From assembly GCA_003646715.1 (NCBI GenBank), contig QMLL01000119.1, positions 1-5,964 of the forward strand: a stretch of 5,964 nt of DNA, written 5' to 3'. The notes below the pieces were generated by a model. It was not told where the DNA came from and did not search any database. It worked only from the letters and a program-made list of their open reading frames with translations. Source of the DNA: Deltaproteobacteria bacterium. GTDB taxonomy: Bacteria > Desulfobacterota > Syntrophobacteria > B119-G9. Below are positions 1 to 5,964 of the stretch, in pieces (position 1 is the first letter of the stretch; every line of letters starts with the position of its first letter). Made by a program: the position numbers and the translations under genes.

Positions 1-1
1 A

Positions 2-1279
2 CTAGTGGAATATTCTCTTGTGGAAAAGAAGTTCCCAAAAGGCGACATGGTGAAAGCGGCCAGAGCAAAGGTTGCATCTCTTAAAAAAACGCTGGCTAAA
101 AAGGCAAAACCTCCGGCACCCAGGACGAAAACTGCACCTGTCAGAAGAAAAGTCACCAAACCTGTAGCGGTCAAGGACATAAGACACTGGTCCAGTAAGG
201 ATTATACCCGGGTGGTCATAGACCTGACCGGGCCTGTTAACTATACAAACAGAATTCTCCCGGAAGACAAGAAATACCATAAACCTGTCCGAATATGTCT
301 GGATCTCGAAAATACTTACGTACCAAAATCGTTCAAAAGCAGCTTCCCAATTGGTGATGGCCTTCTTCAGGCGGTGAGAATCGGACAGTTCAGAAAAAAA
401 ATCGTCCGGGTGGTACTCGACACCCAGTCACTGGTTGACTACAAGATATTTACTCTGGAAGATCCTTTCAGAATCGTTATTGATGCTCTTGGTAACCACT
501 CCGGCACCCGGACTCCCCCTCTGAAACCCAAAGTATCCATACCCAGGAAAATCCCAAATGCAAGCTTGGTTCAACAACTGGGACTCGGAATTAAAACCAT
601 TGTAATAGATCCTGGACATGGTGGAAGAGACTGCGGCGCAATTGGTTACAGAAGAATAAAGGAAAAAAAGGTTGTTCTGGCTATTGCCAAACGACTAAAG
701 GAAGAAATAAAAAAGAGACATCCGCACATGAGAGTGATACTTACTCGATACAAAGATAGGTATATATCACTTGAAGAAAGAACTGCCATTGCAAATACCA
801 GGAAAGCTGATTTATTCGTGTCAATTCATGCCAATGCTCACAGGAATAGAAGAGTTTCCGGAGTCGAAACCTTCTTTCTTAATTTTGCCACAGACGAAGA
901 AGCAGTCAGAGTAGCGGCACTGGAAAATGCCACCTCCAGAAAAAGCATAAGCGACCTGCAATCCATATTGCACGATTTGATGCTTAACTCTAAAATTGCC
1001 GAATCCTCAAACCTGGCGTACATGGTCCAACGAAAACTTGTGCGCAGGTTGCGTTCCAAGTTCAGGCATGTTAGAGATCATGGAGTAAAACAAGCACCAT
1101 TCTACGTATTGATAGGAGCAAAAATGCCAGCGATACTGGTTGAAACTTCATATATTAGCAACCCCATGGAAGCAAAACGGCTTAACAATAGCCGTTACCA
1201 GAGAGAAATCGCCAAGGGCATCGCCGATGGAATTGATGCCTACATTTCACAAATTCACAGTCTTGCGCTAGGAAGCTGA
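2..1279 (+). CDS. N-acetylmuramoyl-L-alanine amidase, AMIN + Amidase_3 (AmiC-type), 5'-truncated by window edge
   Basis: This is a zinc-dependent amidase that cuts the bond between N-acetylmuramic acid and L-alanine in peptidoglycan. The family acts in the periplasm in cell separation and wall turnover. Numbering is from the GTG at nt 5. Residues 3-26 look like the end of a TPR-like helical repeat, and 27-53 form a Lys/Ala/Pro-rich linker. An AMIN domain (septal/peptidoglycan targeting) spans about 55-163, and the Amidase_3 catalytic domain about 197-417. Expected zinc ligands are visible: H205 in DPGHGG, E220 and H275 in SIHAN. The catalytic glutamate is E380 in VETSYISN. The segment around 298-350 corresponds to the helical insertion that covers the active site in AmiB/AmiC-type enzymes. 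No signal peptide is visible and the frame stays open to the left edge, so the true start is upstream and GTG 5 is probably not the start. The stop TGA lies 4 nt before the RNase gene, suggesting co-transcription. The family call is firm; the exact cellular role is inferred. Confidence 0.95.
   Translation, partial: LVEYSLVEKKFPKGDMVKAARAKVASLKKTLAKKAKPPAPRTKTAPVRRKVTKPVAVKDIRHWSSKDYTRVVIDLTGPVNYTNRILPEDKKYHKPVRICLDLENTYVPKSFKSSFPIGDGLLQAVRIGQFRKKIVRVVLDTQSLVDYKIFTLEDPFRIVIDALGNHSGTRTPPLKPKVSIPRKIPNASLVQQLGLGIKTIVIDPGHGGRDCGAIGYRRIKEKKVVLAIAKRLKEEIKKRHPHMRVILTRYKDRYISLEERTAIANTRKADLFVSIHANAHRNRRVSGVETFFLNFATDEEAVRVAALENATSRKSISDLQSILHDLMLNSKIAESSNLAYMVQRKLVRRLRSKFRHVRDHGVKQAPFYVLIGAKMPAILVETSYISNPMEAKRLNNSRYQREIAKGIADGIDAYISQIHSLALGS
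1270..1275 (+). promoter_or_regulatory. Ribosome binding site for the RNB-domain RNase
   Basis: AGGAAG lies 8 nt upstream of ATG 1284, inside the last codons of the amidase gene. It is a moderate Shine-Dalgarno match. It supports ATG 1284 as the start and fits translation coupled to the amidase gene. Confidence 0.55.
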
Positions 1280-1283
1280 AACG

Positions 1284-3311
1284 ATGCCCAAAACCAATGC
1301 TCTAGAATTAAAACCTGGATCTGTGCTTGAGTTCTTCGATGACAAGGAACTGACATGTGGTGTCTGCCTCGAAGTGAAAAACCAGCGGTTGCGAGTTCTT
1401 ACAGCCAAAAACCGAGAAATAAATATGGCAGTAAACAGGGTTTTATTAAACGCCGATGGGGATTTAAACCTCAACGAAGGCCGGGAGAAACTGGTAAGAA
1501 AGCTCGCAGAGATCAGTCAGGAAAGACAAGAACTGGCAGAAACAGTACCAGTCGAAGAACTGTGGGAGCTATTGGTTGAGGAAGAAGAAGAGAGCTACTG
1601 CTGCCAGGAACTTGCTGAAATGGTCTACTCCTCCCCTCCCTCCCCAAACCAGGTGGCAGCAACTCTGAGAGCAATTCTTAAGGATCCTTTCTATTTTAAG
1701 TACAAGGACCGCAGGTTTTACGTCAATTCACCTGAAAAGGTGGAACAAATCAAAATAATGCTTCAGAGAGAAGCAGAAAAGGAAAAGCAACTTGCGGAGG
1801 GAGCCGATTGGCTCAGCTCTATCTGGAAAAAGCAACCAGCACAGGAACCTGATTTTAAGTCCAAAATCATAAGACTGCTCAAGGACTTTTGCGTGCTGGG
1901 CAAAGATGCGCCCGAATATTCTTTTACCAAGGAACTTCTCTCTAGGGCAAAAATACCGCTGGTTGGAGGGGCATTTAAGCTACTTGTTAAACTCGGCGAG
2001 TGGAAAGAAGACGAAAATATACTCCTTTATAAGTATGATGTTCCAATAGAGTTCCCAAGAGAGATAGATGAAGAAGTAAGAAAAATTAAGGAGAAAGTCA
2101 CCGAGGAGTCTCTTAGCGACATCGGAGGAAGAGAAGATTTAAGAGATCTGGAACTCATCACCATAGACGGCGCATTGACAAGAGATTACGATGACGCCCT
2201 GAGCTTCAAAGAGCTCCCCGGGGGCGAATATGAAGTTGGTGTACACATAGCCGATGCAGCTCATTTTGTAGAGCCCGGTTCGCTTCTGGATGAAGAAGCA
2301 CTGATGCGAGCAATCTCGATCTATTTGCCGGATCGGAGAATACCAATGTTACCACCGGAACTGAGCGAAGAAATATGCAGTCTCTGGGCGGAAAAAGACA
2401 GACTTGCCATAAGTATATTCATAAGACTGGACCGGGAGATGGAGGTCAAGGATTACAGGATTACTCCCAGTCTTGTCAGGGTCAAAAGACAACTGACTTA
2501 CACGGATGTAAATCTTTTTCTGGAAAGTGAAGAGATTTTCCAGAAATTGTATCAACTGACCAGACGTCTCCGGGAAAAAAGGATTGAAAGAGGGGCATCC
2601 ATTATTTACGTTCCGGAAATACGGATATGGGTAAACCCGGAAGGCATGATTCAGTTAAGCAAACAGGACGAAGAATCACCCAGCCAGATAATTGTTTCCG
2701 AACTCATGGTTCTTGCCAATGCGCTGGTTGCTCAGTACTTCGCGGAAAAAGGCATACCGGCTATCTATCGAACTCAGGGAGAACCCAGAGCCGAAGACAG
2801 GCCCGCTTCCAGCGACAGTGTCCTTTTTCAGAAGTACCGTCAACGGAGACTCCTGAGCAGGGCTGAATTGTCCGTTGAGCCGCTTCGTCATTGCAGCGTG
2901 GGAGTGTCCTGCTATACCACAATAACTTCACCGATCAGACGATATCTTGACCTGGTTATGCAGAGGCAGCTTAAGACGTACCTTGAAAAGTCCGAACCCT
3001 TTTACACCCAGGAGCAACTGCAGGATGTAATAAACCGTATCCAGGAACCTCAGAGCAATGCCATGTTCATCAGACGCACTTGGACAAGATACTGGATCCT
3101 TAAATACCTTGAACAGGAAGACATCACCGTCACCGAAGCACTCGTCCTCGACAAAGGCACCCGTTTTTACAAGCTACTACTCCCGGATTTCATGCTTGAA
3201 GTAAACATGAAATCTGATCCAAAACTGGACATTCAACCGGGAGATACCATAAAAATCAGAATCGAAAGGGTTAATCCCCGAGAAGATATTTTACGCGTGA
3301 CCCTCTGCTGA
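1284..3311 (+). CDS. RNB-domain (RNase II/R family) 3'-5' exoribonuclease, 675 aa
   Basis: This is a predicted processive 3'-to-5' hydrolytic exoribonuclease of the cytoplasm, acting in mRNA decay and RNA processing. The RNB catalytic domain covers about residues 283-570. The four metal-coordinating aspartates are in TIDGALTRDYDDA at D295, D301, D303 and D304, with the same spacing as D201/D207/D209/D210 of E. coli RNase II. The family signature TSPIRRYLD is at 548-556 and supplies the conserved active-site arginine. The flanks are unusual. The N-terminus shows a small predicted beta-barrel (about 8-55), a charged helical stretch (about 62-103), and two segments resembling winged helices (about 104-155 and 190-250) instead of clear cold-shock domains. 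The C-terminus (about 612-675) is a short, divergent OB/S1-like end. YRTQGEP at 495-501 resembles the cyanobacterial/chloroplast-type RNB branch, by recall. It is not a typical rnr or rnb, so no symbol is given. The start is ATG 1284, 4 nt after the amidase stop. Activity is likely but substrate preference is unknown. Confidence 0.93.
   Translation: MPKTNALELKPGSVLEFFDDKELTCGVCLEVKNQRLRVLTAKNREINMAVNRVLLNADGDLNLNEGREKLVRKLAEISQERQELAETVPVEELWELLVEEEEESYCCQELAEMVYSSPPSPNQVAATLRAILKDPFYFKYKDRRFYVNSPEKVEQIKIMLQREAEKEKQLAEGADWLSSIWKKQPAQEPDFKSKIIRLLKDFCVLGKDAPEYSFTKELLSRAKIPLVGGAFKLLVKLGEWKEDENILLYKYDVPIEFPREIDEEVRKIKEKVTEESLSDIGGREDLRDLELITIDGALTRDYDDALSFKELPGGEYEVGVHIADAAHFVEPGSLLDEEALMRAISIYLPDRRIPMLPPELSEEICSLWAEKDRLAISIFIRLDREMEVKDYRITPSLVRVKRQLTYTDVNLFLESEEIFQKLYQLTRRLREKRIERGASIIYVPEIRIWVNPEGMIQLSKQDEESPSQIIVSELMVLANALVAQYFAEKGIPAIYRTQGEPRAEDRPASSDSVLFQKYRQRRLLSRAELSVEPLRHCSVGVSCYTTITSPIRRYLDLVMQRQLKTYLEKSEPFYTQEQLQDVINRIQEPQSNAMFIRRTWTRYWILKYLEQEDITVTEALVLDKGTRFYKLLLPDFMLEVNMKSDPKLDIQPGDTIKIRIERVNPREDILRVTLC
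1628..1645 (-). other. G-rich tract with quadruplex potential on the non-coding strand
   Basis: The + strand has an 18-nt pure pyrimidine run encoding the Ser/Pro stretch SSPPSP around residues 116-121 of the RNase. The - strand reads GGGGAGGGAGGGGAGGAG, which is three runs of at least three G plus a bulged GGAG run, all separated by single A bases. This could form a compact quadruplex in the template strand. It may equally be a by-product of proline and serine codons. Confidence 0.35.
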
Positions 3312-3337
3312 AGTTTTCCCTTATAATTGCCGCATCA
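3312..3337. other. 26-nt convergent intergenic gap
   Basis: This gap separates the stop codons of the RNase gene (+) and prfB (-). It is AT-rich and I see no convincing GC-rich hairpin followed by a T-run on either strand. Transcripts from the two sides therefore probably overlap at their 3' ends, or end by Rho or at a site inside the opposing gene. Confidence 0.6.
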
Positions 3338-4454
3338 TTACTTAGCTTTACTTTGATCTTTGTCTCCAGATAAGAGGTAGGCTTCAATAAACCTGTCGAT
3401 GTCACCGTCCAGAACAGAATTTACGTCTCCCACTTCAACCTGAGTTCTGTGATCCTTTACCAGACGATATGGTTGCAGAATATAGGATCTTATCTGGCTG
3501 CCCCACGCAATCTCATCCATACTTTCATGGATCTGCTGTTTCTTTTCCATCTGCTTTCTTCTCTCCAGTTCATATAACCTGGCGCGGAGCACCTTCATTG
3601 CCATATCTTTGTTCCTGTGCTGGGATTTTTCATTCTGGCACTGAACAACAATCCCGGTTGGTAGATGGGTAATACGTACGGCAGAACTGGTTTTATTTAC
3701 ATGCTGTCCCCCCGCTCCACTTGCCCTGTACGTGTCTATTCTCAGATCGCCGGGTTTTATTTCTATCACTATGTCTTCTGCCACCTCCGGAAACACGGAT
3801 ACCGCCGCGAACGAAGTATGGCGCCTACCGCTGGCGTCAAAAGGAGATATCCTGACAAGCCTGTGAATACCGGTCTCAGACTTCAACAACCCATATGCGT
3901 ATTTACCGCTAATGGTTACAGTGGCGCTTTTGATGCCAGCTTCGTCACCCGGCTGCAAGTCGATGATGCGCGTTTCAAAACCTTTCCTCTCTGCCCATCT
4001 TAAAAACATGCGGAGTAGCATTTCCGCCCAGTCCTGCGCCTCCGTACCGCCAGCACCGGCATTTATGTTCAGAATAGCATTTTTGTCATCATCCGGACCG
4101 CTAAACATGCGTTCCATTTCAAACTGTTTAACCCGAGAATCCAGTTCTTTTATCTTTGCCTTAACTTCCTGCAGTGTTTCTTCGTCATTTTCCTCAATCG
4201 ACATCTGGAGAAGTATTTCCGTGTCTTCCAGATCCTGTTCAAGTTCTTCCACTTTCTGGATCATTTGAGCAATAACGGACCTCTCCTTTAGGACTTCCTT
4301 GGCAGCCTCCTGGTTACTCCAGAAGTCCTGTTTTCCCATCAAATCTTCTAGCTCCTGGAATCTCTTCCTCTTTGCATCCAGGTCAAAGATAACCTCTTAA
4401 AGAATTGAATCGATCCGCGATTTCTTTCAATTTGTTCTTGAGTTCAACGTCCAT
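3338..4454 (-). CDS. prfB: Peptide chain release factor 2 (RF2), made by +1 programmed frameshift, 371 aa
   Basis: RF2 recognises UGA and UAA stop codons in the ribosomal A site and triggers peptidyl-tRNA hydrolysis. Translation starts at ATG 4454-4452 (MDVELKNKLKEIADRF...) and reads 23 codons to an in-frame TGA at 4385-4383. One base (T 4385) is skipped, and reading resumes at GAC 4384-4382 (DLDAKRKRF...) to TAA at 3340-3338. The length of 1117 nt equals 371 codons plus stop plus one skipped base. In the full protein, the stop-codon-reading tripeptide SPF is at 203-205 and the catalytic GGQ at 248-250, within two residues of the E. coli positions. The glutamine of GGQ is normally methylated by PrmC. 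The residue matching E. coli 246 is alanine, as in most bacteria. An N-terminal helical coiled-coil domain (to about residue 115) precedes the core. The start lies 12 nt after the lnt stop, suggesting an lnt-prfB operon. The TTG near 4342 is not the start. Confidence 0.97.
4382..4397 (-). promoter_or_regulatory. prfB: prfB +1 programmed ribosomal frameshift site with SD-like stimulator
   Basis: Read on the - strand, the site is AGAGGT TAT CTT TGA C. The slippery codon CTT (4388-4386) is followed by in-frame TGA (4385-4383) and then C, which gives a weak termination context. The SD-like AGAGGT (4397-4392) sits 3 nt before CTT, the same spacing as AGGGGG in E. coli prfB. GAGGT can pair with the 16S rRNA anti-SD. 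In known prfB genes, low RF2 slows UGA decoding and favours the shift, so RF2 limits its own synthesis. The element and both frames are seen directly; autoregulation here is inferred from that conservation. Confidence 0.96.
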
Positions 4455-4460
4455 CTAAAT

Positions 4461-4466
4461 CTCCTT
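4461..4466 (-). promoter_or_regulatory. prfB: Ribosome binding site for prfB
   Basis: AAGGAG lies 6 nt upstream of ATG 4454 and begins directly after the lnt stop codon TAG (4469-4467). This strong SD fixes the prfB start in the zero frame upstream of the TGA. It also suggests that ribosomes finishing lnt can reinitiate on prfB. Confidence 0.88.
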
Positions 4467-5964
4467 CTATACATCTTTATTCGAACTCTTTTTAATTTTA
4501 TCATATAACGCATTAAGTATCACAAGGACTGGAAAGATCACGCAAATCCAGGCTATAGCGTCTCGTGCCTCAACGTACGTGCTTTGCAGGTGAGGAATTC
4601 TCATTTCTTTTACCATATATCCCGTTCTGTTCAACGGGATAATACCGTCAATTTCTCCTTTCACGTTTATGAATGCGCTTATTCCCGTGTTTGTGCACCG
4701 AATAAGGGGCAGTCTCGTTTCTATGGCTCTTGCCTGCGCCATTTCAAGATGTTGATATGGTGCGCTGGTATCACCAAACCACGCATCATTAGAAATATTT
4801 ACCAGCAAGTTAGCCCCGCGCCGGCATTTATTCAAGGCCAGTTCAGGAAATATTACCTCATAACATATCAATGCTCCAATCTTTTTTCCATCTACTTCGA
4901 ACAGAGGTTGATTCTCATCTCCCGCAACAAAATCGCCAACCCCTTCTGCAAGCTTATGAACGAAGAAAAGTAACTTTTTCAGGGGCACATACTCCCCGAA
5001 CGGCACAAGATGCTCCTTGGCGTATACTCCCGTAATTCTTCCCCGCGGAGAAGCTAAAAGCGCCCAGTTATAGTAGAAAGGCTTTGAGTCATGATACTCA
5101 AGCCCGGGAGCTCCAAATATCAGATATATTCCATTATTTTTTGCGATGTTCAATACCTTCAAACTCATAGGGATATCGATCCCAAAGTAGAACGGGACCG
5201 CGGTCTCGGGCCATACCACCAATTTCGCGTGTCCCTCCTCTAAAGCCTGTTCCGTCAATACATTATATCTTTTTACGGTACCTTCCTGGAATTCTTTGTC
5301 CCACTTGACATCCTGAGGAATATTGCCCTGAATCACTGCTACTTTAACAGGCCTAGAACGGGAAATTACTTCATCTATTTCGCTAATCCTGTGAATGCCA
5401 TACGCATAGTTCAATGTAAAAAGTACAACAAACACAAGCACTTCAACTACAGCCATTCTGGATCTTTTTTGCTTTAAAAGTGAATACAGGGCACCGTTAC
5501 AGAATGCAATTAGAAAAGAAATTCCTAGGACCCCAAATAAATCCATGGATTGAACAACTGGGTGGAAGGGAATCTGGCTATATCCAACAAGATCCCACGG
5601 AAAACCCGTTAATAGGTGGCCCCTGGCATATTCACCTGCAACCCATGCCACAGACAAAGCCAGGCTCGAAGGGAAAAACCATCTGGTATTTAACAGCTTG
5701 TATATAACGCAGGAAAAACCAGGAAATAACGCCAGATATGAAGTTAGCAACAAAAGGGTTATCACCCCCTGCGGCATTGGTACTTTACCGTAATGATTAA
5801 CCACGTAATAAATCCAGTAAAGAAGAGAAGTAAAATGTACAAACCCTGCAGACCATCCAAGCATAAAAGATTGTCGATAACTACATGATTCTATTGAAAA
5901 CATAATGGGCACCATGGCCAGCCATGCCAAAAAGAACCAGGAAGGTGTCGGGAAAGAAAGAGTA
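4467..5964 (-). CDS. lnt: Apolipoprotein N-acyltransferase, 5' end beyond window
   Basis: Lnt is an inner-membrane enzyme that transfers an acyl chain from phospholipid to the N-terminal cysteine of apolipoproteins, the last step of lipoprotein maturation after Lgt and LspA. Numbering is from TTG 5930. Hydrophobic segments lie near the visible N-terminus to 12, and at about 24-44, 55-78, 83-98, 125-150 and 159-177. A periplasmic nitrilase-like domain (about 195-440) follows, then a C-terminal membrane helix (about 455-476). The catalytic triad is visible: E242 in VVWPETAVPF, K305 in YAKEHLVPFGEY, and C356 in GALICYE. E313 of FGEYVPL matches the further conserved glutamate E343 of E. coli. The conserved GFPWDLVGYSQ (109-119) and SNDAWFGDTSAPYQHLEMAQ are also present. 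The frame stays open from 5930 to the window edge and encodes TLSFPTPSWFF, a typical Lnt N-terminal motif, so the true start is upstream. Only a short N-terminal piece is missing. The stop TAG at 4469-4467 is 12 nt before prfB. Confidence 0.96.
   Translation of the reverse strand, partial: TLSFPTPSWFFLAWLAMVPIMFSIESCSYRQSFMLGWSAGFVHFTSLLYWIYYVVNHYGKVPMPQGVITLLLLTSYLALFPGFSCVIYKLLNTRWFFPSSLALSVAWVAGEYARGHLLTGFPWDLVGYSQIPFHPVVQSMDLFGVLGISFLIAFCNGALYSLLKQKRSRMAVVEVLVFVVLFTLNYAYGIHRISEIDEVISRSRPVKVAVIQGNIPQDVKWDKEFQEGTVKRYNVLTEQALEEGHAKLVVWPETAVPFYFGIDIPMSLKVLNIAKNNGIYLIFGAPGLEYHDSKPFYYNWALLASPRGRITGVYAKEHLVPFGEYVPLKKLLFFVHKLAEGVGDFVAGDENQPLFEVDGKKIGALICYEVIFPELALNKCRRGANLLVNISNDAWFGDTSAPYQHLEMAQARAIETRLPLIRCTNTGISAFINVKGEIDGIIPLNRTGYMVKEMRIPHLQSTYVEARDAIAWICVIFPVLVILNALYDKIKKSSNKDV

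Noticed and set aside
838..1059. Antisense ORFs opposite the amidase and RNase genes (also 2-280, 428-619, 1268-1474, 2349-2555, 2676-2891)
   Set aside because: They are short, with no SD or recognisable product, and fully overlap strongly supported genes.
5..1279. Complete amidase starting at GTG 5
   Set aside because: There is no signal peptide, no room for an RBS, and the product would begin in the middle of a helical repeat. The gene is cut by the window edge.
3300..3400. Bidirectional terminator between the converging genes
   Set aside because: I looked for inverted repeats followed by T-runs on both strands and found no convincing stem.
3912..4268. 118-aa + strand ORF opposite prfB, with neighbours at 3665-4003 and 3469-3672
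   Set aside because: They lie antisense to well-conserved prfB codons, have Ser-rich low-complexity products and show no recognisable domain. They are shadows of the real gene.
3338..4342. prfB as a 334-aa ORF starting at TTG 4342
   Set aside because: No SD precedes this TTG, and RF2-like sequence continues upstream in the same frame to GAC 4384, then across the CTT TGA C site to an ATG with a strong SD.
4584..4973. 129-aa + strand ORF opposite lnt (and 5480-5707)
   Set aside because: It runs opposite the conserved nitrilase domain of Lnt. The product has no domain features and no supporting RBS was seen.
4467..5930. lnt starting at TTG 5930
   Set aside because: The frame stays open to the window edge and the upstream codons encode a typical Lnt N-terminal motif (LSFPTPSWFF). 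The start is therefore outside the window.
1..5964. A novel defence, mobile or biosynthetic system
   Set aside because: All four reading frames are recognisable core genes with intact catalytic motifs, and there are no repeats, transposase fragments, tRNAs or unexplained intergenic space.

Overview
This window is a compact stretch of bacterial housekeeping genes: two convergent gene pairs and almost no non-coding DNA. The organism is very likely a Gram-negative (diderm) bacterium. It encodes apolipoprotein N-acyltransferase and an AMIN-domain, AmiC-type peptidoglycan amidase, which are both cell-envelope proteins. GC content looks moderate by eye. A Desulfobacterota (former Deltaproteobacteria) source would fit the TPR-like/AMIN/amidase layout and the lnt-prfB pairing. 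That is inference from general familiarity with such genomes and cannot be proved from this window.

Layout, left to right. On the + strand, nt 2-1279 carry the 3' part of an N-acetylmuramoyl-L-alanine amidase gene whose start lies before the window. After 4 nt comes a complete gene for an RNB-domain (RNase II/R family) exoribonuclease (1284-3311). A 26-nt gap separates this from the - strand pair, which reads toward it. That pair is lnt (apolipoprotein N-acyltransferase, 4467-5964, with its 5' end beyond the window) and, 12 nt downstream, prfB (peptide chain release factor 2, 4454 down to 3338). No intergenic stretch exceeds 26 nt, and no RNA genes, mobile elements, CRISPR arrays or long repeats were seen.

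The clearest special feature is in prfB. Its reading frame is broken after codon 23 by an in-frame TGA. It is restored by a canonical +1 programmed frameshift site, CTT TGA C, preceded by an SD-like AGAGGT at the same spacing as in E. coli. A naive ORF call beginning at a TTG near 4342 would lose the first 37 residues; the true product is 371 aa.

The genes serve separate core functions: peptidoglycan cleavage, RNA turnover, lipoprotein maturation and translation termination. The shared strand and tight spacing suggest two co-transcribed pairs (amidase-RNase and lnt-prfB). I found no evidence of a novel biological system. The points most worth a second look are the frameshift element, the unusual domain architecture of the RNase, a G-rich tract on the non-coding strand of the RNase gene, and the lack of a visible terminator between the converging genes.
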